Position numbers and translations under genes: made by a program
Source of the DNA: Pontibacterium sp049603715
GTDB lineage: Bacteria > Pseudomonadota > Gammaproteobacteria > Pseudomonadales > Balneatricaceae
Reading direction: 5' to 3'
Length of the DNA: 64,000 bases
NCBI GenBank assembly: GCA_049603715.1
Contig: JBMYSW010000014.1
Location: forward strand, 23,110 to 87,109
Notes under the pieces: generated by a model
Told to the model about the DNA's origin: nothing
The model's database searches: none
Seen by the model: the letters and a program-made list of their open reading frames with translations, nothing else
Part shown: positions 1-7,972 of the stretch, in pieces
Layout: each line of letters starts with the position of its first letter
Numbering within the stretch: position 1 is the stretch's first letter

Positions 1-155
1 ATGCCGTCGACGTCTAAACCGCGCATGCGTGCAGCGAGCTTTCCAGCGATTTCGGTGGCTTGCTCAATGCTGGTGCCTTCTTTAGGCGGGCAGGTTCCGA
101 TCAGGTAAATACCACGATCAGTGTCCTTCATTAATGTCGATAGAGGTGATGGCAT
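1..155 (-). CDS. partial gene, N-terminus resembling methylenetetrahydrofolate reductase family
   Basis: Reading leftward from an ATG at 155, 51 codons stay open to the window edge, so only the N-terminus is present. The peptide has a short leader, then DRGIYLIGTCPPKEGTS and a helix ending RMRGLDVDG. The 'RGI-F/Y-L-x-G-T-x-PP' opening and 'LDVDG' resemble the first strand and helix of methylenetetrahydrofolate reductase-like barrels, but fifty residues are too few for a firm call. An in-frame ATG eight codons further in (131) is an alternative start. The gene is divergent from pqqA, with about 265 bases between them. The coding call is fairly safe; the function is tentative. Confidence 0.5.
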   Translation of the reverse strand, partial: MPSPLSTLMKDTDRGIYLIGTCPPKEGTSIEQATEIAGKLAARMRGLDVDG

Positions 156-420
156 GACTCAAGGTCTCTTTCACAGTTAAAAACGGTGGTTATTCTAGCA
201 ATTAATTGTTTTCAAGTGGTGGGTGCGGGCGTTGAAATTTTTTGAGGTTGCAGTGAGTAGATTTAATAAGCTGCTTTACTTAAGGAAGGGTTTAAACCGA
301 ATGGACCCTATGATTAGAGTGTTTTCGTTCCAAAGTACTATTCTGGCAATTTGGTTGTCTACCTATTATCAATACTGTCTAAGGACGTCCTTCAAATAAA
401 TAACAACAGAGGTCATGACT
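156..420. promoter_or_regulatory. intergenic region upstream of pqqA with a perfect 12-bp palindrome
   Basis: This non-coding stretch separates a leftward gene from pqqA. It holds a perfect palindrome, AAGGACGTCCTT, at 381-392, 28 bases before the pqqA start. That position fits an operator or a small hairpin in the 5' leader. A ribosome-binding sequence (AGAGG, 408-412) lies eight bases before the ATG at 421. I see no convincing sigma-70 or sigma-54 promoter and no terminator. Confidence 0.4.
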
Positions 421-492
421 ATGTGGACTAAACCTGAATTCAAAGATCTACGCATCGGTTTTGAAGTTACTATGTACTTCTCTCACCGTTAA
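421..492 (+). CDS. pqqA: PqqA, precursor peptide of pyrroloquinoline quinone
   Basis: This is a 23-codon gene starting MWTKPEFKDLRIG and ending FEVTMYFSHR. PqqA is the ribosomally made substrate for PQQ. The conserved glutamate (residue 15) and tyrosine (residue 19) in the E-V-T-M-Y motif are the two residues cross-linked by PqqE, and the length equals that of classical PqqA. An in-frame ATG two codons upstream (415) is only two bases from the AGAGG at 408-412, so the ATG at 421, eight bases away, is the better start. It is the first gene of pqqABCDE and is followed by a strong hairpin before pqqB. It is too short for most ORF callers. Confidence is high because of the motif and the context. 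Confidence 0.96.
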   Translation: MWTKPEFKDLRIGFEVTMYFSHR

Positions 493-495
493 GGT

Positions 496-529
496 GCCTA
501 CCCGCTCGGCACATAGGTGCTGGGTGGGC
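496..529 (+). promoter_or_regulatory. strong intercistronic hairpin between pqqA and pqqB
   Basis: GCCTACCC (496-503) pairs with GGGTGGGC (522-529) over eight base pairs, one of them a G-U. Inside it GCAC (509-512) pairs with GTGC (517-520) around an ATAG loop. No U-run follows, so it is unlikely to stop all transcription. It starts four bases after the pqqA stop codon. In other pqq operons the pqqA message is far more abundant than the downstream genes. A stem here could protect the 3' end of a short pqqA message or partly attenuate read-through (inference). Confidence 0.6.
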
Positions 530-630
530 TTCCTCTGCTTTACGTCCTTATGTTGCATAGCTTACTTTCGTAAGGCGCTTCATTCAAAAGTCACACATCA
601 CCTTGTGTGCAGGTTGCGATAAAAATAATA

Positions 631-1554
631 ATGAAAATACATGTACTCGGCTCTGCCGCGGGCGGCGGCTTTCCTCAATGGAATTGTAACTGTGATAACT
701 GTGCGGGCTTACGCGCAGGTACACTTAATGCAAAAGCACGCACCCAGTCTTCTATCGCAGTGAGTGTGAATGACACTGACTGGATTTTGTTTAATACCTC
801 GCCTGATATTCTGGCTCAAATCGCTGCGTTTCCTGAATTACAGCCTAATCGTGGCAAACGCGATACGGGTATTTCAGCGATTGTGTTTATGGATAGCCAA
901 ATTGACCACACCACCGGTTTGCTCATGTTACGTGAGGGTTGCCCACACGAAGTGTGGTGTACTGATATGGTGTATCAAGATCTCACCACAGGCTTCCCTG
1001 TGTTTGAAATGCTGAAGCATTGGAACGGTGGTATTAACCGCAATACCATCGGTATCGAAGGGCAGGCGGCGACCTTCTCTGTTGCTAAGGTGCCAGAAAT
1101 TAAGTTAACGGCAGTGCCGCTATTGAGCAGTGCGCCTCCGTACTCTCCGCATCGTAACGATCCGCACCCTGGCGATAACATCGGTATGCTGATTGAAGAT
1201 ACTCGCACGGGTAAAACCGTGTTTTATGCACCGGGTCTTGGTCAAATCGAGCCTCACCTCAAGCCGATTATGGAAAAAGCCGATTGCTTATTAGTCGACG
1301 GCACCTTGTGGCAAGAAGATGAAATGATTGCTGCTGGCGTTGGCACAAAGTTAGGTGCCGATATGGGGCATCTACCTCAGTCTGGCGAAGGTGGCATGAT
1401 CGAGTTTTTAGATACCCTCGAAAAGCCGCGGAAAGTGCTGATTCACATCAACAATACCAACCCGATTTTGGACGAAGATTCACCGCAGCGTCAGCAGTTG
1501 GCTGAGCATGGTATCGAAGTCTCTTACGACGGTATGCAAATTGAGTTGAGTTGA
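631..1554 (+). CDS. pqqB: PqqB, metallo-beta-lactamase-fold PQQ biosynthesis protein
   Basis: The product is 307 residues, the usual PqqB length, when read from the ATG at 631 (MKIHVLGSAAGGGFPQWNC). A GTG 24 bases upstream is in frame, but the eight residues it adds are not family-like. PqqB belongs to the metallo-beta-lactamase fold and is assigned to a late hydroxylation step on the PqqE/PqqF-processed Glu-Tyr product. Visible are the N-terminal NCNCDNC cysteine cluster, the MDSQIDHTTGLL stretch that stands in for the usual HxHxDH metal motif, and FYAPGLG. It lies second in the operon and is separated from pqqC by eight bases. It is probably cytoplasmic, as there is no signal peptide. Confidence 0.95.
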   Translation: MKIHVLGSAAGGGFPQWNCNCDNCAGLRAGTLNAKARTQSSIAVSVNDTDWILFNTSPDILAQIAAFPELQPNRGKRDTGISAIVFMDSQIDHTTGLLMLREGCPHEVWCTDMVYQDLTTGFPVFEMLKHWNGGINRNTIGIEGQAATFSVAKVPEIKLTAVPLLSSAPPYSPHRNDPHPGDNIGMLIEDTRTGKTVFYAPGLGQIEPHLKPIMEKADCLLVDGTLWQEDEMIAAGVGTKLGADMGHLPQSGEGGMIEFLDTLEKPRKVLIHINNTNPILDEDSPQRQQLAEHGIEVSYDGMQIELS

Positions 1555-1562
1555 GGTGATTT

Positions 1563-2327
1563 ATGGCGACGGAAAATTTACCCCCGTTAACACGTAGCGA
1601 GTTTGAGCAGGCCCTTCGTGACAAAGGCCGCTTTTATCATATCCATCACCCTTTTCATGTGGATATGTACGAAGGCCGTTGTACCAAAGAGCAGATTCAA
1701 GGCTGGGTAGCCAATCGCTTTTACTACCAGATTATGATCCCGATGAAAGACGCGGCGATTATGGCAAACTGCCCCGATCGTGATACCCGCCGTCAGTGGA
1801 TTCAGCGTATTTTAGACCACGATGGTTATGGTGACTCTGAGGGTGGCATTGAAGCTTGGTTGCGCTTAGGCGAAGCCGTGGGCCTAGATCGCGAGACTAT
1901 TTTATCGCAAGAGCTAGTTCTGCCCGGTGTTCGTTTTGCCGTTGATGCTTACGTGAATTTTGCCCGTCGTGCCACTTGGGAAGAGGCGGCAAGTTCGTCG
2001 TTGACTGAATTGTTTGCACCGCAAATCCACCAATCTCGTCTTGAGGCGTGGCCAACTCACTATCCGTGGATTGACGAAAACGGCTACCAGTATTTTCGTG
2101 GTCGCCTAACGGAAGCCCGCCGTGACGTAAAACATGGTTTAGAAATTACCCTAGACCATTACACCACTCGTGCTCAGCAAGAGCGCATGCTTGAGGTGCT
2201 ACAGTTTAAGCTAGACGTACTTTGGTCAATGCTTGACGCTATTCATCTGGCTTACGGTTTAGACCGTGCGCCTTACCACAGTGTCACGTCTGATCGGGTC
2301 TACCATAAGGGGTTATTTCGCTCATGA
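1563..2327 (+). CDS. pqqC: PqqC, pyrroloquinoline-quinone synthase
   Basis: The 254-residue product is full length for PqqC, the cofactor-free oxidase that closes the ring and carries out the final multi-electron oxidation of the PQQ intermediate. The opening GRFYHIHHPFHVDMYEG, the NRFYYQIMIPMKDAAI helix and the YPWIDENGYQYFRGR segment are typical of this all-helical (TENA-like) family and contain the histidines, tyrosines and arginines that line the active site. A good ribosome-binding sequence (GAGGTG) precedes the ATG. The end overlaps the pqqD start by four bases (ATGA), which points to translational coupling. Confidence 0.96.
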   Translation: MATENLPPLTRSEFEQALRDKGRFYHIHHPFHVDMYEGRCTKEQIQGWVANRFYYQIMIPMKDAAIMANCPDRDTRRQWIQRILDHDGYGDSEGGIEAWLRLGEAVGLDRETILSQELVLPGVRFAVDAYVNFARRATWEEAASSSLTELFAPQIHQSRLEAWPTHYPWIDENGYQYFRGRLTEARRDVKHGLEITLDHYTTRAQQERMLEVLQFKLDVLWSMLDAIHLAYGLDRAPYHSVTSDRVYHKGLFRS

Positions 2328-2593
2328 GTATATTGGCCAACGTACCCAGCATTAACCCTATGTATCGCTTTCAGTGGGAGCCAGCACAGGATAGCCATGT
2401 GCTTTTGTACCCTGAAGGCATGATTCAACTGAATGGCTCTGCCAGTGAAATTCTTAAACGCGTGAATGGCGAAGACAGCATTGCGGAGATTATCGCTACC
2501 CTCGAAGCACAATTTGAGGGTGTCGAAGGCTTGGCTGATGATGTTGTCGGCTTTTTTGAGCACGCCGTAAACGAAGGTTGGGTGAATGTATGA
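2324..2593 (+). CDS. pqqD: PqqD, peptide chaperone for PqqA
   Basis: The product is 89 residues, the usual size. PqqD is a winged-helix RiPP recognition protein that binds the PqqA peptide and presents it to PqqE. Characteristic features are 'MYRFQWEPAQDSHVLLYPEGMIQLNGSA' (quoted in parts: MYRFQWEPAQDSHVLL, then YPEGMIQLNGSASEIL) and a C-terminal helical region with EIIATLEAQF. It overlaps pqqC by four bases at its start and pqqE by four bases at its end, so the three genes are tightly coupled. No PqqD-PqqE fusion is present. Confidence 0.95.
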   Translation: MSILANVPSINPMYRFQWEPAQDSHVLLYPEGMIQLNGSASEILKRVNGEDSIAEIIATLEAQFEGVEGLADDVVGFFEHAVNEGWVNV

Positions 2594-3789
2594 GCGAGGC
2601 AGCCAAAGGCGGCGCTTGTGCAGGTCAGCCATCGTCGTTACCACAAACAGACACAGGCGCTGAAAAAAAGCACGGCCAGCCCTTATGGCTATTGGCTGAG
2701 CTGACTTACAAGTGCCCGCTGCAATGTCCTTATTGTTCAAATCCACTCGACTTTGCCAAACACAGTAACGAGCTAACCACGCAAGAGTGGCTAGATGTGT
2801 TTGCTCAAGGTCGTCAGATGGGGGCGGTTCAGCTTGGCTTTTCTGGCGGTGAGCCGTTGGTTCGCCAAGACTTGGTAGAGTTAATTGGTGGTGCCCATGA
2901 AATGGGTTATTACACCAACCTTATTACCTCGGGCGTGGGCCTAAACGAGCGTAAAGTGGCCGAGTTTAAAAAGGCAGGCTTAGACCATATTCAAGTCAGC
3001 TTTCAGGCAGCGGATGAGTCGGTTAACAACATGCTCTCAGGCTCGCAAAAAGCCTTTGCGCAAAAGCTAAAAATGGCAAAAGAAGTGAAAGCCCAAGGCT
3101 ACCCTATGGTGCTTAACTTTGTGACCCATCGCCACAATATCGACAAGATCGATAAAATCATCGAGTTGTGTATTGCCTTAGAAGCCGACTTTGTCGAGCT
3201 GGCGACCTGCCAATACTACGGCTGGGCCTACGAAAACCTCGACGCATTGATGCCAACCAAAGCACAGCTTGAGCGGGCTGAGGCGATTACTGCTCAGTAT
3301 CGCGAAAAGCTCAGTGCGGCGGGCAACCCGATGAAACTGATCTTTGTGACACCTGACTATTACGAAGAGCGCCCTAAGGGCTGTATGAATGGTTGGGGCC
3401 AGATCTTTTTAACGGTGACACCTGACGGTACAGCCTTGCCGTGCCACAGCGCGCGTATGTTGCCCGTTGAGTTTCCCAATGTAAAAGAGCACAGCTTGTC
3501 TCATATCTGGAATGGTTCAAGTGGCTTTAATGCGTTTCGCGGCTACGACTGGATGACAGAGCCTTGCCGCTCTTGTGACGAAAAAGAAAAAGACTTTGGC
3601 GGCTGTCGTTGCCAAGCTTACATGCTTACTGGCGATGCAACTAACGCTGACCCCGTGTGTGCCAAGTCTGATCATCACCACTTGATCACTGATGCCCGTG
3701 AGCGCTCTGAGCAGCCATTGGAAGATACGCAAACCTTTGTGTTTCGCAATGATGCTAACTCGCGTGTGTTTGCTAAATCGTCCAGCTAG
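2590..3789 (+). CDS. pqqE: PqqE, radical SAM enzyme cross-linking PqqA
   Basis: The ATG at 2590 overlaps the pqqD stop and gives 399 residues. A TTG twelve bases upstream is a less likely start. PqqE uses S-adenosylmethionine and a [4Fe-4S] cluster to form the carbon-carbon bond between the glutamate and tyrosine of PqqA. The radical SAM motif CPLQCPYC is at about residues 42-49, followed by GFSGGEPLVRQDL (the SAM-binding GGEP). The C-terminal SPASM region carries several cysteines (LPCHSARM, then CRSCDEKEKDFGGCRC). The extreme N-terminal 25 residues are low complexity and probably disordered. The gap to the downstream peptidase gene is 72 bases. Confidence 0.96.
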   Translation: MSEAAKGGACAGQPSSLPQTDTGAEKKHGQPLWLLAELTYKCPLQCPYCSNPLDFAKHSNELTTQEWLDVFAQGRQMGAVQLGFSGGEPLVRQDLVELIGGAHEMGYYTNLITSGVGLNERKVAEFKKAGLDHIQVSFQAADESVNNMLSGSQKAFAQKLKMAKEVKAQGYPMVLNFVTHRHNIDKIDKIIELCIALEADFVELATCQYYGWAYENLDALMPTKAQLERAEAITAQYREKLSAAGNPMKLIFVTPDYYEERPKGCMNGWGQIFLTVTPDGTALPCHSARMLPVEFPNVKEHSLSHIWNGSSGFNAFRGYDWMTEPCRSCDEKEKDFGGCRCQAYMLTGDATNADPVCAKSDHHHLITDARERSEQPLEDTQTFVFRNDANSRVFAKSSS

Positions 3790-3861
3790 TTCTTACAATA
3801 AAACTAGTCGCATACAAAGTAGCCGTATAATGGCTGCCATATCGTAAAAGGAGGGCAGCCT

Positions 3862-5844
3862 GTGCAGCAAAGGCCAATGACCAGTGAAGAGGCGACGCGT
3901 GCCTCGGTGGCACTCTCTCAGTTGTCTGTGTGCGACGACGCGCTTTTGTGGGTTCAGCAAAATCCCAGCACTGGCGAGTTTCAGCTCTTTGGCCAGTGGC
4001 TGCCTTCCAGTTCGTTATCCCCATCGCCGGAACGCTCTTCACCCAACGAGTCTTTTGTTATCAGCCCTGCTGGCCTGTCCATTAATAGTCGTGTGAACGA
4101 GTACGGCGGTGTGAGCTACTGTGGTATTCGGGCCGAGCAAGGTTGCATTGAGCTGGTTTACGTTAACAACGACGACCAGCAGCTTTGGCAGTTACGTTGG
4201 CAAGACGGTGTGGCTGAGGTGAGCAAATTAACCGATGAGCCAAACAGTCGCTTTGGTGCGCCGGTTTTAAACCCTCATGCTTCACAGCTGGTGGCGATTT
4301 GTGAACGGCATGTTGACGGTAGATTTCACCCAGAGCACTCCCTTGTCTCTATCGACCTGACATCTGGGCAGCTACAGCGGCTTCATCAAGGCTTCGATTT
4401 TTATGATCGCCCGACACTGCACCCTGAGGGGAAGGAGCTGAGTTGGGTTGCTTGGAATCATCCTAATCAGCCTTGGACAAGTACTCACCTTTGCCGCCTA
4501 GCATTAGATGAGCATGGGCAGGCAAAAGGGGCAGTACAAGACTATTATCAGCTGGGCTATGCATTTTCGCAGCCTTTATATCGTCAAGCGGGGCAGCTGC
4601 TTTGTTTGTCAGACCATCAAAATTGGTGGGGCGTGTATGAGGTGTCAGGCCATGAGCTTTCGCCAGTCTACGATGTTGCTAATAGTGAACTAGATGTTTG
4701 CGCTGCACCTTGGCAGTTTGGTCAGTCGAGCTATATCGCCTCGAGTAAGGGGATACTCGTTAGCGGTCATCGTCAGGGCATTGGCCAATTGTTGGCACTG
4801 AATGAACCAGAGCAAACGCCAGCGCCGCGTTGTGATGCAAAAGCTTATACCTTGTTTCGTTATCTTTGTTTAAGCGAGAAGCATCACACGTGTTTTGCCA
4901 TTGCGTCCTCTCCTGAAGCGGAAGACCAAGTAGTGGGTTTTGAGTTACAGCCCAACCCTAAACCTTCCAGTGAGAACGAGGAGAGTGGTTTATCTGAGCA
5001 CTCAAACCCTCGTAGCTTGTTTGCAAATGCTGAGGATGGCAGCCGTATACAAGGCTTTTGGTGGCAAAGCTCAGCTGGAGAGACTTCACAGGCGAATAAG
5101 CACAAGCCTCGACAGCTCATCGTATCAATACATGGCGGCCCAACCGCGGCTGCTTATCCGACTTACTCCAATCAAAGGGCCTTTTGGCTCTCTCATGGAT
5201 TTGATGTGCTTGAGGTCAATCACCGTGGCAGTACGGGCTTTGGCCGAAATTTTCGCCAAGCCTTAAAAGGGGGGTGGGCAGAAGTGGACGTGCAAGACAC
5301 ACTGACGCTGACACGGACGCTTTTGGCGCAGACGTCGTCTATAAGCCATGCCTTTATCCGTGGCTCTAGTGCTGGAGGCCTGACTGTATTGTCGTGTTTG
5401 GCCGAAAGTGATGTCTTTGCGGCCGGTGCGAGCCTTTATGGCGTGACAGATTTACAAAGGTTGCACGAGTGTACCCATAAGTTTGAGTCGCAATATGTAC
5501 CTTGGCTTGTGTGCCCTACGTTCCCTCCTCGAAGCGAAGCTGAATTTGCCTTAGTGTGCGAAGGTCGGTCGCCCCTTAACAAGGTGGCCTCCATTAAGGT
5601 GCCTGTGCTGTTTTTACAAGGCGAAGAGGACCGAGTGGTACCTGCTACGCAAACACGGGCGATGCATCGCGCTTTGGTTGAGCAAGGGGTGGATAGCCAA
5701 GCCCACTATTTTGCTAACGAACGCCACGGCTTTAAACAACCCAAAAACCAGCAAAGAGCCCTTGAGCTTGAGTTGGCGTTTTATCGCCGAGTGATAGGGG
5801 CTTTCGGAAAAATAAGGCACCTTTCTGAACGAAAGATGCCATGA
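3862..5844 (+). CDS. S9-family prolyl oligopeptidase linked to the pqq operon (PqqM/PqqH-like)
   Basis: The product is 660 residues read from GTG at 3862, which has an ideal AAGGAGG seven bases upstream. An ATG five codons later lacks that spacing. The N-terminal part (to about residue 400) looks like a beta-propeller. The C-terminal alpha/beta-hydrolase has the oxyanion strand SIHGGPTAAAYP, the nucleophile elbow GSSAGG (Ser503), the acid in GEEDRVVP (Asp590) and the base in NERHGF (His622). S9 peptidases next to pqqE (named PqqM or PqqH in Azotobacter and Pseudomonas) are thought to help trim PqqA. A PqqF-type zinc protease is absent from this window. Role in PQQ maturation is inferred from position; the enzyme class is clear. 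The stop lies five bases from the convergent GTPase gene. Confidence 0.85.
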   Translation: MQQRPMTSEEATRASVALSQLSVCDDALLWVQQNPSTGEFQLFGQWLPSSSLSPSPERSSPNESFVISPAGLSINSRVNEYGGVSYCGIRAEQGCIELVYVNNDDQQLWQLRWQDGVAEVSKLTDEPNSRFGAPVLNPHASQLVAICERHVDGRFHPEHSLVSIDLTSGQLQRLHQGFDFYDRPTLHPEGKELSWVAWNHPNQPWTSTHLCRLALDEHGQAKGAVQDYYQLGYAFSQPLYRQAGQLLCLSDHQNWWGVYEVSGHELSPVYDVANSELDVCAAPWQFGQSSYIASSKGILVSGHRQGIGQLLALNEPEQTPAPRCDAKAYTLFRYLCLSEKHHTCFAIASSPEAEDQVVGFELQPNPKPSSENEESGLSEHSNPRSLFANAEDGSRIQGFWWQSSAGETSQANKHKPRQLIVSIHGGPTAAAYPTYSNQRAFWLSHGFDVLEVNHRGSTGFGRNFRQALKGGWAEVDVQDTLTLTRTLLAQTSSISHAFIRGSSAGGLTVLSCLAESDVFAAGASLYGVTDLQRLHECTHKFESQYVPWLVCPTFPPRSEAEFALVCEGRSPLNKVASIKVPVLFLQGEEDRVVPATQTRAMHRALVEQGVDSQAHYFANERHGFKQPKNQQRALELELAFYRRVIGAFGKIRHLSERKMP

Positions 5845-5849
5845 AGCGA

Positions 5850-6383
5850 TTATACGAGAGGCCCGACTAAGGTTGCCAAGCACTGTTTGATTTGAGCTGT
5901 ATCTCGGGCGTCGGCCGCGATTACCGTACCGCTAACACCAGCAGCTGTTAATACGGCCTCGTATTCTTGCGGAGCAGGTGAGGGTGAAAGGTCGGTTTGT
6001 GTGGTGAGCACAAGCAGCTTGGCGCTGCTGACCAGTGACTTGAAGGCTTCTAAGTAGTACAGCAAGTCGGCCTTAGGTGTATCCGCTGTATTGTCGATCA
6101 TGACCACCACGCCACTGCAATCGTTGGCGATGTCTTGCTTTAACATATCCCACATAAACTCAAAACGAATTTGCCCAGGTGCGCCGTAAAGATGCACTTT
6201 TTGGCCAGCTGCGGTGGTTACACGACCATAGTCGATGGCAACTGTAGTGGTTTCTTTGGTAATAACTTCGCCGTCAGAAACTTTGGCTTCGGTGTCGATG
6301 GGAGTGATTTCGCTTACTGCTTGTATCGCACTGGTTTTCCCTGCACCAACGGGGCCGATAAAAACGATCTTCAAATTGTCCAT
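5850..6383 (-). CDS. small GTPase of the COG2229 / MglA-like type
   Basis: The 177-residue protein has a P-loop near the N-terminus (GPVGAGKTS, residues 10-18), a threonine-rich switch I (KETTTVAIDYG), a switch II of the form YGAPGQIRFEFMW, and TQTDLS at the base-recognition position. The family departs from Ras in that the DxxG aspartate is replaced (GAPG) and NKxD reads TQTD. Such 'SRP receptor beta-like' predicted GTPases, like MglA, are often polarity or signalling switches. It is divergent from the chemosensory operon starting at 6742, so a role in pilus or twitching control is plausible (inference). It is convergent with the S9 peptidase, five bases away, with no terminator between them. 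Confidence 0.8.
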   Translation of the reverse strand: MDNLKIVFIGPVGAGKTSAIQAVSEITPIDTEAKVSDGEVITKETTTVAIDYGRVTTAAGQKVHLYGAPGQIRFEFMWDMLKQDIANDCSGVVVMIDNTADTPKADLLYYLEAFKSLVSSAKLLVLTTQTDLSPSPAPQEYEAVLTAAGVSGTVIAADARDTAQIKQCLATLVGPLV

Positions 6384-6741
6384 ATTTACTTAGAATCCTG
6401 CCGACGAGAAATGTTTCATGAAAATTTCTTACTCGAGCGCTAGTGTACCTCAATGCGTGTGCCTTGGGTAAAAAACGTTTTGTAAAATAAAAGCAAAAAA
6501 AGGCCCACCTTTTGCTATCAGTTCAGGTACCTCAAAATAGGAGCGTTAATTCAACGCGAACACATGATTAGAACTTGAGTTGAAACATTGAGTTGTTATG
6601 ATGTCGCTCTGTACTATAGGCAAACCCGCCTAATGGTTAGCACCTCGTTTGACGCGCAAGACAGGTTTTGTTCCAATCAAGAGCACAACTTTCGCTGCGG
6701 GTGTTATATGGGCGCGGAAGTATTAAAGGAAAATACGATAG
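6384..6741. promoter_or_regulatory. divergent intergenic region, GTPase / chemosensory operon
   Basis: About 360 bases separate the divergent starts and should hold both promoters. A possible stem (AGCAAAA at 6489-6495 with TTTTGCT at about 6508-6514) sits in it. An open frame of 65 codons (6588-6785) runs into the response-regulator gene in another frame and does not look coding. AAAGGA at 6725-6730 is the likely ribosome-binding sequence for the gene at 6742. I see no clear named operator. Confidence 0.35.
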
Positions 6742-7548
6742 ATGAACATAGGTACACTAGGATTCCCCGAAGATCAGCGCGTTAAGCTGGGTAAGATTTT
6801 GAGCTTATCGCGAAATAACCGATACGAACTCGTCGACTTTGACCCGGCTGAGCTCCCAGACTTGCTGCTTATTTTTGGCAGTGAGTTACTCGAGAGTGCG
6901 CCTGTCTCAGAGTTGCCCGAGGCTTATCACGCGCGCATCATCATTGTTGATAAAGATAAAATCGACAGCCTAGAGTACTCCTCTATTGGTTACCCCATGG
7001 TGTCGTCTCGCGTTTTACGTGCGTTGGACAAAATGACCAACGAAAACGAAGAACTGGATGCGGACGAAACAACAGGTGACGTAGAGAACAAGTTTGAAAA
7101 GTATGCTCAAACAGCCACAGACCTAACTCAAACGGCTACAGAAACTGGCGGTCGTCAGTTTAAAGTCCTAGTGGTGGACGATAGCGAAGCCATGCAGCAG
7201 GCGCTTATTACTGAGCTTACCGGCATGGAACAAACCGTAGTGGTCACCACCGCTGATGATGGCGAACAAGCCCTCGCCGCGGTTGAGAGCACCACATTCG
7301 ACTTTATATTCCTTGATATTGTCATGCCTGGAATCGACGGGTTTGAAGTGTGTACACAAATGCGCGCTCGCCCAGAGTTGAAAAAAACGCCGATTATTAT
7401 GCTGTCTTCTCGAACTTCACCTCTCGACGAGGTGAAAGGCATTATGGCAGGTTGCTCGACCTACCTCACCAAGCCTATCGAGCATGTTGAGTTCCAAAAA
7501 GTGATTCAACGTGTCACAAATTGGATCGAAGAATTTAAAGCTTCATAA
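6742..7548 (+). CDS. PilG-like response regulator with an extra N-terminal domain
   Basis: The protein is 268 residues. The C-terminal two thirds (about 140-262) form a CheY-type receiver: KVLVVDDSEAM opens it, the phosphoacceptor is Asp192 in FIFLDIVMPGIDG, the switch serine is in IIMLSSRTSP and the lysine is in STYLTKPIE. The first 130 residues (MNIGTLGFPEDQRVKLGKIL and so on) form a separate alpha/beta domain without receiver active-site residues, followed by an acidic threonine/glutamine-rich linker. PilG itself has only the receiver. It heads the operon pilG-pilH-pilI-pilJ-chpA here, and by analogy with Pseudomonas would accept phosphate from the ChpA-like kinase to control pilus extension. 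Confidence 0.85.
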   Translation: MNIGTLGFPEDQRVKLGKILSLSRNNRYELVDFDPAELPDLLLIFGSELLESAPVSELPEAYHARIIIVDKDKIDSLEYSSIGYPMVSSRVLRALDKMTNENEELDADETTGDVENKFEKYAQTATDLTQTATETGGRQFKVLVVDDSEAMQQALITELTGMEQTVVVTTADDGEQALAAVESTTFDFIFLDIVMPGIDGFEVCTQMRARPELKKTPIIMLSSRTSPLDEVKGIMAGCSTYLTKPIEHVEFQKVIQRVTNWIEEFKAS

Positions 7549-7598
7549 AGCGAGGCTCTAGCCTTGCATTGATTTATTAATCTTATTGGTAAAAAAAG

Positions 7599-7964
7599 AT
7601 GCCCTTGAACAAAATTTTGGTTGTTGAAGATGATCCGGTGCAGGTGTTGCGCCTTTGCGATGTGCTAAAAGCAACCAATGCCGAACTTATTGTTGCGTCT
7701 AACGGTCGTCAGGCAATCGAAAAAGCAGAGTCAGAAATGCCTGACTTGATTTTTATGGACATCGTGATGCCGGACGTGGACGGTTTTTCGGCGTGTCGTC
7801 AAATTACTCAGTCTGACAAAACCAAAGACATTCCTGTGGTTGTTGTGTCGAGTAAAAACCAAGATGCCGACAAGGTTTGGGCGCAGTTGCAAGGTGCTCG
7901 TGCGGTCGTAGGTAAACCTTATACCGAAGAAGATATTCTTGAACAAGTTCGAGCTTACGAGTAA
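7599..7964 (+). CDS. pilH: PilH-like single-domain response regulator
   Basis: The 121-residue stand-alone receiver has KILVVEDDPVQ, the phosphoacceptor Asp54 in LIFMDIVMPDVDG, VVVVSSKNQ and a lysine in VVGKPYTEED. Like PilH in Pseudomonas it has no output domain, so it should act by protein contact or as a phosphate sink for the Chp kinase. It follows the PilG-like gene by 50 bases and precedes the CheW-like gene by eight. Ribosome-binding sequence is weak (A-rich). Confidence 0.82.
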   Translation: MPLNKILVVEDDPVQVLRLCDVLKATNAELIVASNGRQAIEKAESEMPDLIFMDIVMPDVDGFSACRQITQSDKTKDIPVVVVSSKNQDADKVWAQLQGARAVVGKPYTEEDILEQVRAYE

Positions 7965-7972
7965 CTCGGTTC

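Noticed and set aside
6588..6785. 65-codon frame before the PilG-like gene
   Set aside because: It overlaps the real start in another frame, lacks a ribosome-binding sequence and has no family-like composition.
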